From: Phoronis australis | Taxonomy: Eukaryota > Phoronida > Phoronidae | Assembly: GCA_002633005.1 (NCBI GenBank) | Contig: NMRA01000441.1 | Location: forward strand, 254,809 to 318,808 | Length of the DNA: 64,000 bases | Direction: 5' to 3' | Shown: positions 10,606 to 24,083 of the stretch, one piece after another | How positions within the stretch are numbered: position 1 is the stretch's first letter | Layout of the letters: each line of letters starts with the position of its first letter | Translations under genes and position numbers: made by a program | The notes under the pieces: model-generated | The model's database searches: none | What the model was told of the DNA's origin: nothing | The model's input: the letters and a program-made list of their open reading frames with translations, nothing else

Positions 10606-13287
10606 CTGCAAGGGAATTTAAAAGAAGGGCTAAATGAATTGCATTGAACTCCACCAAAACACACACCGTTGACGAAGAATGACAGCTGTTACAGACCAGT
10701 TACGTACAGCCCCAAAAATGTCAAAAAAATGTCCAAATTTGTCCAACTTCTCATCATATCTCAGAAATGGTCGATACGAAACTTCCAGTATAGTTCCAGA
10801 TACTTTGCTTCATGCCTTGTTCGCCAAAATTGTTTTTTAAATATTCCACATTTGCATAAAGGGATAACAAAAACAGTACCTTTATGATTTTCATGAAAAA
10901 ATCAAATGTTGCACAGAAGGAAAACAAAAGCTATATTTTAGTAAACTGGAACAGTATTTTTGAGATTACATCTTGAATATCTATATCAAATGAAATTTGG
11001 TTATGTTATTCATATTTTTGTTTTGGTACGAATATATCTTTTCACCTACTACACCTCTTCATCTACTAAAAACACATGATCACCTGACCCAATTAATGAC
11101 AGATTGTTCTGAAGTTAAAAAACAAAGTGTACCAGCTTTCTAGAAAATATAATCAATATATACTTTTACGGAGTTAATTTCTGTAGTTTTCCAGATCTTT
11201 GGCTAAATGCACAAACTTGTCAACAAGGTCCAACACAACCTTAAATAGAAGTTTTACCCACAGTGCATACTGGATTGTGCCAGTTTCATGACACACGTTC
11301 AACCTTACATCCAGTGTGCAAACAAAAATGGCAGCGACGTCTGTGTGGAGGGTTATTGTGCAGAGTTTGACGAAAATAGAGAAAATGGTGGCGGCCATAA
11401 AGGTATCGGCAGTGTCTTGGGTAGGGTTTTTACCAGTCTTTATTGCCTCCGGAACCTATTGTTGAGGAGGATGGAACCCATGGGTACGTGGCCAACATCA
11501 AGGTTAACATCCAGTCATCGACATAAGACCATCCCCACTTAACATGTGGCTTTCAAAAATGCTATGCACTCAACCACAACCACAGACATTGAACTACCAC
11601 CAGTTCAAGCTACTGTCAAACAGAGTAACAAGATCTCAGAACAAACCAAGGTCATCATCGCTTAGGACACCAGAGAGGTTTATTTGGTTTATTTAAGCAC
11701 TTGAAAAAGTGATCATCGAGCTCAGTGCAAAACACATCCACACACTCAAAAACTTAATTCCAACAGCCAAAGAAAAATAAATTTGCTCTTCAAATAACAG
11801 CCCATACGTTCCATAACTGTACACAGAACAAACTGAGTAAGGAACAATCGGATGAAGTTTCTGTTATATAGAAACACCCCTCGAGTGCATCTCCAAGCTC
11901 TAGGGGTTATCTTTCAAAACTAAGTGTTGTCTAAAACAAACAGCAGCAACTTCTAAATTACCCAATGGAATCTAGATAGTGTAAACCTAATAAAAAGTGG
12001 CACCAAGCTGGAAACAACTGACAACAACTGAGCCAAGTGAAAATAAGACAATTATAAACATAGTGAAACCAAACTGAGAGGACTGATTAAACCAGTAATT
12101 GCCCAATGGGGCAGGTTAACCATGCCACACAAGGAATAGTGCTATAGAATTATGCTAGAATGTAACACGAGTGACCAGTAGAGCTGTAATGACACCACTG
12201 GGCACTGATAGATTGGTAATCAACAGTAAACGAAAGAACAGGGCGAGTCCCGCTCTGCAACACAATCGCAAGCCACCGTTGATGAGAATTCTTGGCTTTC
12301 TTGCAGCTTTTTACCATGATGCAATGCCCCAGCCTCGCCAAACAAGCACATCAGTCATGTCAATAAAGTACGCTTATAGGATGGCACGTTGGCTCACCTA
12401 ACACCAGCCTCTCGCTTACGTGAACTTTCATCATCTCGCCGGTAAGGAACTCGTCTTACAAAATGCACCCCTATCCTTACAAATGCACCCCAGATCTAGC
12501 CTACGTTCAGCCATGAATATTCAATAACCGAACTAGCAGAGCACTGTACGATAGACTTTAAAACTCATGCATGATCGAAAGGCAAAATACACTTGGTTCG
12601 TGGAGGCCTATTGGCAGTTTGGTTTACAACCGTACACTCCCTGGAAGGGAGACGAGACTAAAGTGAATTATAGTTAGCATTAAACCAGTCTACTGACAAC
12701 ATTGCTCTTTGTTCAGACAAGAGGGGTAACCCGTTTCTGGTGTTTTGGTTGCTATGGGAACACCTAAATCTAGAGAGAATGTCCATTACAAAACAGGGAT
12801 CCAATTAGTGAAGATAGTATTATTCTTAAGTTAGACTCCCAGCGCATTGGCGGGCTACACCATTGCTCAGCAATTCCAAACTCACGTGATGTCATTATTG
12901 TTATCAGTCTATAAATTTCACAAAAACCTACCCCCCCTCAGAGGTCAGAGGTCAAATCATTTATCTCACATCACTGACATGGCAGCATAAGAAATATTTA
13001 ACAGAGATTGAGGTTCGCAAAATAAACAAATCTGCAGGCATGATCCATTAAAACCAGACTTATATACAATACTAGTCTTAAAAATAGAAAGCTGGAACAT
13101 TTCCAGGAAACATTGTTAAACATTGGAAAGAATGAGACCAAGGTATAATGGGCAATTTACATACTTAATGGTGTGCATCAATCAAGTTTCATTCCACTGA
13201 AATCAAGAAATATCACTACAAAGATATGGGGGATTTACCCCAAAAGTTCACTGCTACAAAGCATTTTTTTCAGTGGTCACTAGTTCT

Positions 13288-13412
13288 CCAAAATTCACTG
13301 AGAACAGCCCTCCTGTCTTATCCTGTCCTCTTGTCTCACTCTCCTATCCCCATCATCCCTCCCCTGCCCTCTACCCAGCCCCCTCTAACTCTCCAATCCT
13401 AATCATCCCCCA
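13288..13412 (-). promoter_or_regulatory. G-run-rich start of kindlin intron 2
   Basis: The plus strand is almost pure pyrimidine here, so the kindlin pre-mRNA has many GGG to GGGGG runs beginning about 25 bases after the exon 2 donor at 13436. Intronic G-runs close to donors are known splicing enhancers, and clustered runs can form G-quadruplexes. The functional reading is inference. Confidence 0.35.
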
Positions 13413-13436
13413 TCACGTATCATTAGCTCCTCGTAC

Positions 13437-13670
13437 CTATTTCTTTACATATCTGTATGACAGCGTTGAACACATTAATGGAGTAGTCTACCCGCATGTC
13501 CAGCGTCTGAAGGTCCGGTAGTTGGATACGCAGGTTCTTATGCATGGGCGTGAACTCAAGACGAGCGTCAGCCTGTACATTGTACTGGTCCAGAGTGGAC
13601 CGTGTCCGAGTGAGCCAGCGGTTCTTCTCCGGCCACCAGAGCGCGTGGTCTGACCAGTCAGTGGAAATGT
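13437..13670 (-). CDS. FERMT: Kindlin coding exon 2 (F0 end, F0-F1 junction)
   Basis: Encodes about residues 49-127. It contains DWSDHALWW, the kindlin hallmark, followed by [35 protein letters not shown] and [13 protein letters not shown]. Each segment aligns in order with the F0 domain of vertebrate kindlins and the start of F1. The acceptor is TTTTTGCAG and the donor GTACGA. The exon begins with two bases completing a codon split in exon 1 and ends with one base of a Gly codon. It is GC-richer than the surrounding intron. A long pyrimidine-rich tract on the plus strand (G-rich in the transcript) starts about 25 bases into the downstream intron. Confidence 0.96.
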
Positions 13671-13908
13671 CTGCAAAAAGACCGAGGGTGATCATAGGAT
13701 GAAGCCAGCAGACACAGACAAAACTTTATCACAAATTAGGAGATAAACATTAAACATCAGTATCTTCTCATTAAAGTGGCACACATTAGAGGCCTGTTTT
13801 ATCAAAGACCTCACACCTGGTTGTATGCACGTGATCGAGAATGCGACGCCAGTTTTTTACGAGAACAAAACATTGCAACTACATGCAAGTTTGACAGGAG
13901 AATGGGTC

Positions 13909-13965
13909 ATAGCCAATTACAGGGTCACGCATTTTGAGAACCAGTTTTGTCCACTGAATATCACT
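13909..13965. mobile_element. Half copy of a small hairpin MITE family
   Basis: ATAGCCAATTACAGGG, then TTTTGAGAACCAGTTTT and TCCACTGAATATCA match the left half of the elements at 50251-50356 and 56005-56105. The right arm is missing. Confidence 0.6.
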
Positions 13966-15787
13966 CCCACTTCAGAATTGCCGAAAAAAGGTTTATCCTC
14001 GATTAATTTTGGACACATCACAGTCTACACCAGTTGTGCTTATATTCTCAGAGGCTTTGCATTTTCACTCAAGCGAGATATAATTATTGTTCAGAAATAG
14101 CCGTGTCGAAACTAAGACCAAATTTATGATTTCAGTCTCAAAGTCATTTTTCATGAAAAATCTATGACTGAGCTCAAGACAAAAGGGAACACTCAATGCA
14201 CAGGACCCATTGTAGACAAAACCAGGCAAACTCAAAAGCCAGGCATTCATTGCTTTTCTGCTGTAGTAACAAAAATGAAATCTTCAATAGCTAACTGAAC
14301 AGCAGTCTGTGAAGACCTGATAAATTTCATGCATCTCCAAAGAAAAGAGAGTGACCAAATTAAGAAAACAGGGCTACTGTTGAGTGCAATGAAAAAATGA
14401 AAGCAACTCCTACAAAGTACTCTGTAAAAGGAATCTTTGTTTCATTGTACATCCACACATGGTGTCACCACGTATCACCACGTTCTTCTCCCGAGTACAT
14501 CATGTTATTAATCTGTTAACAGTACGATCAATATTTATCCTCAATTCGATGTGTTATTGTTGTGGTTTCCGATCACTGAGTTAAAGATGTTAGTCAGAAA
14601 AGGATGTAAACGAAAATTCAACTTTTACTTTGGCAACTCAGAATGAATTGGTTTAAAAACAGAACAAGTCATAGGAGTTTCCCCAAACATAAACGCACAA
14701 GGAATATGAACAACTCCATTCTATGTTTTTCATTTGTTCAACAACTTTTTGTGATTTACTTAATCTATTGTTTACTGTATTGCACACCATTACATATACG
14801 CATTATATATAGGGCATTATATATAGCTCGCACAACACAGTGGAAAAGTAGAAATTTTCTAAATTTCTCAACAAAAACGAGCATTATGAAAATTCTATTC
14901 CATTTAGACATTCCCCGCTGGCACAAAATATCAGCATGTAAACTTTGATTATCTGTGTGAGCAAAGTCCCCACCTTTTGAAAAGATAACAAATGACAGGA
15001 ATTTTTATGTAAAATCATTGTCTAAAAAAATACAGTAACTTCTCTTGCGCTTCTAAGACATTCTCAAAAACTCTCCCACACATGAACTTAATGCGCTTGG
15101 TGTTGTCAGACATACTCTTTTCTTACTACATCAATCATCGACAAAAATGCTGACAAAACGCCATAGCTGTATAACCACACATGTAGCAAAGACGAGACCC
15201 TCGGCATACTATCGTAATCTCTGAGATTACACCACCAGGGGCCCTCATGTGAGGACTGCTGACATCCATAACAACACTGTGCTGGTGAGATGATCAAATC
15301 AAATCAAACAGAAAAAATATACGAGAACATTAATTGCACAGGGCACACACACCTCAACATCATGACTGCGCCAGCAGCTTTAATACCATTAACCCATTTT
15401 GCAACAGTGACCGGCAATAAAAATACGTGTTATGGTGATAGAAGATATTAATACCTGCCATAGGTGAGTGTCTGGTGATTCTAAAGACGTCACGGTCAGC
15501 TACACATTTTTGAAATTTGCATGTCTTAATAAAATACCGTTAAATTGGTCATAAAACAACAAATACCCCTAAAAGGAAATCATTATTTCACACAGTACTT
15601 CATGATTTGAACATTTCAAATTTTATTCTTATCTTAATAAGATCACCATGTCTCCTGAAAGCTTTGAAAACAACTGGAAGACTTTGATGAGGTACTTTTA
15701 TTAACACAGTAATAAAACAATTGACAATGAAAGTCACGAGCTATTCAACCAGACTGGTTATTCATCGTAGTCAGTGATCCGAGTAAG

Positions 15788-16064
15788 TCTCACAAGACCC
15801 CGAGTAGATTTGCTTTGAGTGAGATGCGAACTTCAGGCTAAACATTCTCGAATTTCAAGTCTCGATAGTACAAGTAGGTGCACTTTGAGTGAAACGCAAA
15901 CACTGGGCAAGAAATTAAATTTCGAGTCTCAAAGGACCCAGTAGATTTGCCTTGAGCTAGCAGCGAAAACTGGGCTAACATTCAAGAATTGGAAGTTTCA
16001 AAAACTCCAGTAGATTTGCTTGGAATGAGATGGTAACATTCGGCTTAACATCCTTGAATTTCCC
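15788..16064. repeat. Degenerate minisatellite, about 4 units of 67-70 bp
   Basis: Four successive units share CAGTAGATTTGCTTTGAGTG, then GCGAAC and GGCTAACATTC-GAATTTC-AGTCTC, with substitutions and small indels between units. It lies inside kindlin intron 1 and has no open frame running through it. Confidence 0.75.
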
Positions 16065-17165
16065 TGTTGGCTATGAAGTACATGGGAATCCTGACTCATC
16101 AAACCTGCATATTTCTTTGACAGAAACTAAGTTCAGGGTCAGGCAAAGCATTGCCAAGTGCTTGCCAGTAGTTAGTTCAGCATTCAGTTAATGCCCAGAA
16201 TTTATCATGACAGCACAAGGGGTCACAGGTTATCAGGCAGCACCAGCACTCAATGGACTTCAATTCAAATACTCAGATAAGGAAGGAGGCTGCTATTTAC
16301 CACACAGGAACACCTGCTGTGGAATGTCGTCATTTTGCACCCAAATAATTGCCAAAATCGTCATTTTCCATTGTGCAAAAGCCCGATATCTGACTGCATA
16401 TAGAATGACGAGAATCTTACCAAGCATCGCTTTATGATATCCACACAATAAAAACCAATTAATAGTAGACTAAAATTTTCATAAACTCTGTATTTGTACA
16501 AAAACTGACTAAATAAATGAAATTTCACTTGTCCACCACATTGGGGCATTAAAAGGTGAACAATTATCTTTACAATGTCATTCACGCCAGGTGTATCACA
16601 GCAGGTCACCTGAATGTGATACAGGTACACATGTGACCCACAAATATCTTGAGGTCACTACATCAAAAAGAAACCATTCACAAGTCAACTATCTTAACCT
16701 TGCTTTGGGTGAGGTTAACTAAAATTAAAGCCTTCTAAAACAATTTATCGCGTAACCGTAAGGCACGAAACAGTTGGTGTATGACATCAAAAAGAAACCT
16801 TTGCATGCACAGACTTTCCAAACTATTCTGCTGCCACTGATTTAGTTTACAGGGTCAATAGTTTTTCCGAGTTGCATTTCTGGCTAATAATCTCGCCACC
16901 CTTGTGCACGTTACTGAAAACTTCCTGCTTTGGAACTTCAAAGTCTCTGACTGTTAACAGAGGTACCAGAACAAATTATGGGAGAGGTCATGTTTAGTTA
17001 GTCAAGAAGTTTAAGGAAACAACTTTAAATCATGTGATGGTTTCAACAGCCGCCCATCATATGATGTGCACAAAATACTGGCAGTTTTACAAGCTCAACC
17101 TCCCTTCAATGTATACCAATTATAGTTATTAAATTAGGTCAACTTAAACCTTAGAAGAAATCTGG

Positions 17166-17243
17166 GCTTGGGAGCAAACAATGTTTCATTATTGCTTGAG
17201 GTGAGCTTGGGAATAAACAATGTTTCATTATTGCTTGAGACCC
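17166..17243. repeat. Tandem duplication, 2 x 39 bp
   Basis: GCTTGGGAATAAACAATG followed by TTTCATTATTGCTTGAGGTG appears twice back to back, with two or three differences. Confidence 0.8.
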
Positions 17244-20177
17244 AGCTGGTCGGTTTTATCTGCCTAAAAAACGTTTTGACTGGAAATGGCTGGTTACGTG
17301 ATGGAACGCTAGACAAAGCTACTAGTCAATAATTGCGGCTTGAAATACCGCCCACCAGTTCCAGAAAATCAGTCATCTATTAAAAAGAAGCAAACTTGTA
17401 TCACCCAACACAATGGTTGTATATAACCAGCGGGAGATAAGAATACTGTTTAAATTCCTGGACCTAGTAACCAGGGGATGCTGTTTCGCCTTGCAGCAAA
17501 ATAATACCAGATGGGCACTGTGCCTGAGCGCAAAACATTATAAAGGTATTCAAGCTAAAAAGAAAACACCTGCTTTCAATGACAACAAAGGAAGGCCCTA
17601 TCCCAGTGATATATCCAGTTATCACTGGAGCTTCAGGTAATATTCACTGTCATGATATGACAAGCTATAAAGCGGAAAGCTCATTGTATGCATTTATACC
17701 CAACTAATTTCAGTAGCATGTAAAACGCCAGGCTTGTGTCATTATGAAGGCTTGGTTAGCTCAGCTAAACCCGTTCTGGAGAGATGATTCACGTCGTCGT
17801 TGTCTCGAGAGAATAATAAAAGAGGCATTAATGTATAAAGGACATGAAAGCTTTTTGAACTGGGGAAGATAAAATCTGCGTCCAATCGTCAATGGGGGCT
17901 TGTAAAAATTCATGCGTGAAAGTGAGACATGCAGTGCAACGTAACTCGAGTGAAATATGCCCTCAAAACTGAAGGATTCCAACGGGAAACAAAAATGGTG
18001 TGGGAGGTACATTCTGCAGGCCACTCGCGCCCAATATAAATGTCAACATTAAAAAGCGATAAAGGCAAAAACCCTGACAAAAATGTCAAATTACGCACAC
18101 ATATGAACTCTTCTTTGTTCTTCATAAGTCATGTTGTATCACAAACGAAACATTATTTAACAGTTGAAAATGTTCAAAGGAAGACATCATGTAAACACCT
18201 GCCAATCCTACTAACTTGCCCCAGAATGGATTGCTGATGACAACCTGACAGGACAAACACTCCCTGCTAAAGTACTGATGGCCAGGGGATGTTGAAAGAA
18301 GCCTGGGAAAACAGCAAGGTCTAAACCCCATGGGTCCCACACCAAATCAGCTGTGACAGGAACATGTGTCCACCAGTTGGACAGGTCCCATCAAATGTAT
18401 ATGGTGCAGGTCTGACACTACTTCAAAGAGGGTGTGCATCTGGTCTAAAGAGCCACCCTAGGCACTATTTACAGTTTATGGGGCAGTAAACACAGCACTG
18501 GTTTAGCCAATGGCTACTTACCAGGCCAGCATAAACAATCAAAGCAAAGTTTGACAAGACACACAGAAAGACTGGGGACCAGCAATGACAAAACAATCTT
18601 TGGGGTCTCTCGCCTGTGTATACGTTTGGATAAATCATATACCCCAGGTTTGCAATGAAATGTGAAGAATTTGTAAATATTTATGAGGTCTCACTTTTTT
18701 AAGTAATAAACCACTCCTTCAGAAAAGTAGCTCAGACTATATTATCCGGACATTTGTCTAATAGTGTCAAACAAATATTTATTACAACTGTACAAATGCA
18801 GATTGTTCATCACAGTTATTCAAAAATTAGTCACTTGGTGAAACCAAAGTTTTGGTTTTTAATCTAGAAAAGGATTGAAAACTGTTGGCAAGATTCTGTC
18901 TTACTAACTGAAGCCAGACTTGTAGGAATCTATGACCAGCAAAATAGATAAACATATTTCTGTCAAGTCAATCACAAACATGTGTACTTGATGGCAAACA
19001 CTGTCCATGACATACTGAGCACTCCAGGTGAACTCAACAGTCCACACTGGCACTGATGCTAACTGCAACAGTGACCATATGGACTAACTTTCACATATGC
19101 AATGGAGGCGGAGATTGGAAATAGTGTACTGGTATTTCTTGTGTTTTAATGATGTTGAGAGTTCAGAAACAAGGTGAATTGTTGTCCCACTTCTCTTGGC
19201 ACCCTGGTGGTATCCTGTTACTGCATGGTGGGGATAGGGCTGAGGTTTGTAAGACCTCATGCTGGTGTTCCAGGTGAGGAACTGTAGGTCATGCAGAGAA
19301 GCCAAAAGGTCATGCAGAGAAGCCCATAGGTGGTCTGCAAGGTTGTGCAATAACATGGCCATTTTGTCCCCCTTTTCTTTTAAGTTTGGAAACCTGCATT
19401 TGGTCATTTACGGAGTGGTGAACTGTTCAAGTGAGTTTCAATTCCGTGAAATATCTGTATACTCTGGCAATCCCAGGAGTACTGAATCAAAGGTCCATGT
19501 TGTGTGTGTTATTGTGGTCACCCACAGAAGAAGATAACAGAAGTCACCCCAACACCGTTCTTATTGTTCCACACAAGACTCATCCCACTGTGCCCGCACA
19601 CGGTTGCACCTATGACCCAACATGAAGGCAACTACCTCGTGACCTCGACAACACAGCTAGCCCAACAAACCTTGACACTGTATCAAGTCGAACTCACTTA
19701 GTGCACTAAAAATTTGTATGTTGGATGTTTGCTTTTGGCAGTTTCAATTTTGTCGATTTGAACACAACCTAAAGGACACCACAGTATGCTATGTTAAACA
19801 TCAATAGTTCAGAACAAAATAAGTAAAAAAAAACAGATAGACCTAAATAACCCTGCGGGTAATACCAATAGCTAGAAACCACATTGTGTGCTTCTCTATA
19901 TGCCGGCAATATGAAATCAAGCACTATCACCCATTGACTCTGAGAAAGTCCCATTTGTGACACCATAAATTTATCAATTAGCTGATTGAGAGACTAGAAA
20001 ATCATGATTAGTACAATGTGACTTCAAACAGACAATGTACTGTGACCCAGTCACAAGATGGTAGCAGACATACCACAAATACCACACCCTGAAGACCAGT
20101 AATTATCTGCTTTATATGCCTGCTATGCCCTGGCAAACTGTGCCGATTTAGCATGGTCTACAGTACAAAAGTGGACT

Positions 20178-20592
20178 CTGGAGCACCTGACACGGAGCGA
20201 GTTGACACGGCGCATTTACATGTGCAAACAGAAGTTGACATGCATCAAGTTGTCACCACGGTGTCATTTTTGTCATTGAGTTAAGAGATGAGGAACTTAG
20301 TGCCTGATCGTCTTGTTATGTACAAACTATAACATTTAACATAAAACATGGGCTAGGCAGAAGCAATCATATTATCAACAGTTACACAACAGAATGCATA
20401 CATACGTCACACCGGACTTCCTTTGCCTTTTTATCTGTTTGGTTCAATTATTGCTGTTTTACACATTTTCTGCTTCTAAATGGGCAAAAACTTGTATAAT
20501 TTCCTGTTTCTCAACATAAACTACAACTCTCCCCAATTGTCACACTGACATCTATCATCTTGTGCCCTGTCAGTTTGCCCCCTGTCACAATC
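20178..20592. mobile_element. Short element with GTGACAC-rich inverted ends, copy 1
   Basis: The left end reads CTGACACGGAGCGAGTTGAC. The right end, read on the minus strand, gives TGTGACAGGGGGCAAACTGA. The left 120 bases also align with the minus strand of 32620-32745, including GAAGTTG-C-C, GTTGTC-C-C-CGGT-TCA and TTTTGTC. Two loci sharing both end motifs support a repeated non-autonomous element. Exact borders and target duplication are not resolved. Confidence 0.5.
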
Positions 20593-23205
20593 TAAACTGG
20601 GCTTTAGAGAGAAATACTGCCCTGTTTGTCTCCAAGTGGCTGACCTGAGTGATAATATATTTGCTTCATCAGCTGGATGAATTAACATTCAAACAACTGG
20701 CACAGGCCCTAAAACAGCATAGTGACCTGTCCTCACCCCACATGTCACAAAGCAGGGAGGTAAAAATGCATGGAGGCTTGCTGCATACCCAAAATGTAAT
20801 GTTCAATGCAGGACGAAAAAGAATATCTCGTTTCGATTTTCTCCTAACAATGATCGTCTGCCAGACTACCAGAACTTTCTTTTCTCCATCATTAATGACC
20901 CATGTTTCTCGGAAGCCCTAAGATCAAATATCCAGATTCAGAATCCTACTTGCATTTTCTATTTTCTTAAGCCTGGCAATGCCTGGCTGTGATGTTTTTT
21001 GGTTTACAGCCCTATTCAGCACCATCTTTTTGTTTTGATTCACGTTTCTGTTTGTGCAGCAAGTTAGAGTCCCAGACTCCCTCAAGGCTGATTGGAGTTC
21101 AATGATTGCTCTAATTAGGAGATTAACTGCCTTTAAACTCAAATAAATAAAGATAACGACAGTAAATCGTTCCCTTCAAAAGACCAATGAACTCAATTTG
21201 ATCCTAGGTTTTACCACCTTTAGTTCAGAACACTAGCTCCCCCTATTAGATGATCAAAATAATGGTTCCACCCCAAAACATGAACCAAAACAATGGTAAT
21301 CAAAGATGACGTTGCAGTTGGTTTCAATTGTGTGTAGATTCTTTTGAGAACAAATTTGAGACTCAGAGATGCTGGGGGTGGATAATTCCTTGACTTCACA
21401 AACTAACATACAATGCAGTAAAAAGCTTTGCAACTCGGTATCTCTTTCGGGGCCATCAACCTTTCTCTAAGAATCAACATGAAAATCACACTACACAGAA
21501 TTTGAAATTCGAGTAATTCAGTTTCGTGGTGTCTCAATGAGAACAAAATACTGTTCTAGGCAACGTTTAGCCCACGTTTAGCCCACAGGAAGAACTTTGA
21601 TAACCCTACAATTGCAGTCATTAGCAATCATTCCCAGAGTATTGAATGGCCTCAGACCCTCAGTGCACCAATGTCAGCCTTGTTTGTGGAACCAGTCCTG
21701 TCACACAAGCCCCTGCTGGGCAAATGTTTTGAAAACAAAGACACAGCACGACATTAAATAGTTCTAGGATGGCGTCAACACCACAGACATCCAGGGACAT
21801 GTTTGCCAGCTGAAAAGGTGGGGTCTTTGCCAGTGGAACTGGTGGGATGCTGCACTGCTTTTGACAGGAATGTGCCTCATAGTAGATGCACTGGAGAGTT
21901 GGCCTAGAGATACAATGGACCTTTTATGTAAAAACTGCAGACTAAAAGTTTTGAGCAATAGAGAAATCAAACACGAAAACCATCTACTTAGTTTCTACAA
22001 CCAATAACAAACGTTTTTGCAGTGGATGTAATCACTCTAGGCACCCTTTACAAAAAAGACACCACCCCTCTAAGTGCCACCCTCCCTATGCATCGCCCAT
22101 GTAAGTACCCCCTCAAACATGGTTACAGGAGCTGAAGAGATAAAAACCTCAACTCAGCTTAATTATTTCTACCAAAACTCATCAATTTATAAAACAATAT
22201 GGTGGACAAGTGAAATTTTATTTCCACACAATTTTCATCAATGATAAGAAGCACTTTAAAAATAGTGTTTTACCATTTTTACGTTCTTGACCATAGCTAC
22301 TGTAACATCAGACAACAGCTTAAAAACTGCACTCACAATGTTAAGTTACGCTTTTAAAAATGAAGAAATTGGCAATTTTACCACTAAATTTTGTACGAAA
22401 TCGCAATTTTGACTGCAATGAAAAATCAATGGTGAAATGAGAACCTTTCAATAAATTAGGAAGTGGATGCATGTGAACTTCCCAGAAACAAGTCAAACGA
22501 TTTTTGTATCTATCAGCTCAGAAGTAATGCCTCCTATAATATTCTTCAAACAGCATTTTCAGGAAGTTGAAACCACCGAATTCCGATTGCAGAACGTTAC
22601 CAGACCGATCAGCAAGGTATTACTCATAGCATGAAAATATCAAACTAAAACTAAAGGTATAAGGCTGCACCTACCTTTATTTGTTTACTAGCTGAGGTTC
22701 ATGTTTATTTAACCTTCAAACAGTCAATAAATGAAACCCAAAGCATGCCATAAATTCCCAGCTCACCACAAACCAGTTACAAGCAGACCGCAGTGGCAAC
22801 ACTGATGTCATTTTCCACGTACTCCCATGCATCAAGTCTTAGCACAGAAACTCCGAATTCTTTATAATAGCATTAATAGAGTTCTAATAAGCTAAACAAA
22901 GGATCCGACTCAGAGGCAACACCAATAGCATTTCAGAAGGACAACACCAATGGCAATTCAGAAGGGCCCACTCACTAATTTCTCTTTATACTCATCATTT
23001 GTTTTTATTACATCAATTTCATCAAATATTTCTAGGTATTGGTTAGTGACTGATCTACTCAATAGTAAAAATGATGGTTGTAACCCAAATCCACGATAAT
23101 TAGGCGGAAAGTGGCACAAATTGACATAATCTCCTCAAAACTTCTGGAGCACACATTCTTGAAGCCGACATCTTGTTAAGACATTAGGTAGCAGCCGTTT
23201 AGGGC

Positions 23206-23643
23206 ATGTCAGTCTAGAGGCAAAGGGATACAGATAGAGAGGTGCAATTTATTGCTAAGGCCTCAAACCATGGCAGAGCCTAGCAACAAGTAATGACCTT
23301 AATTTAAAGAATGTTATTTAACAAATTTGGAACAGGAACACAATTACAGGCCTGCAGAATTCAACAAACTGTGCCGGAGAATAGCTCTAGTTGGTGTGTG
23401 AGAGAAAATTTGATGACGAATTACAATGATAGCACACCACAAAACTGCTCTGATAATTTTCAATCGATACCAGTTACCATATCTGTCACAGACCGCTTGA
23501 TCAATGAACTTAACTTACAACAAACATGAAATCACACTTACATTGGGAATTCCCCTCTAATTACGAAAAAATGCCTACACCTCCCTACTTCTAATTCTAT
23601 TACATCACCTTATTATTTCCTCATTTTAACACAAATTCATCAG
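23206..23643. repeat. Duplicated segment B, copy 1
   Basis: 438 bases repeated immediately after the single N at 23644, with only a handful of differences. The layout (copy, N, copy) is what two overlapping contigs that were not merged look like. Confidence 0.9.
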
Positions 23644-23644
23644 N

Positions 23645-24083
23645 ATGTCAGTCTAGAGGCAAAGGGATACAGATAGAGAGGTGCAATTTGTTGCTAAGGC
23701 CTCAAACCATGGTAGAGCCTAGCAACAAGTAATGACCTTAATTTAAAGAATGTTATTTAACAAATTTGGAACAGGAACACAATTACAGGCCTGCAGAATT
23801 CAACAAACTGTGCCGCAGAATAGCTCTAGTTGGTGTGTGAGAGAAAATTTGATGACGAATTACAATGATAGCACACCACAAAACTGCTCTGATAATTTTC
23901 AATCGATACCAGTTACCATATCTGTCACAGACCGCTTGATCAATGAACTTAACTTACAACAAACATGAAATCACACTTACATTGGGAATTCCCCTCTAAT
24001 TACGAAAAAAATGCCTACACCTCCCTACTTCTAATTCTATTACATCACCTTATTATTGCTTCATTTTAACACAACTTCATCAG
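23645..24083. repeat. Duplicated segment B, copy 2
   Basis: Second copy of 23206-23643, one base longer through an extra A in an A-run near 24006. The shared 72-residue open frame differs at one residue (Glu/Gln) and resembles no family I know. I do not call it a gene. Confidence 0.9.

Noticed and set aside
12150-12420. GC- and CpG-richer patch with open frames on both strands in kindlin intron 2
   Set aside because: No recognisable protein, splice pair or repeat ends. It could be a regulatory patch or an old insertion, but nothing decides it.
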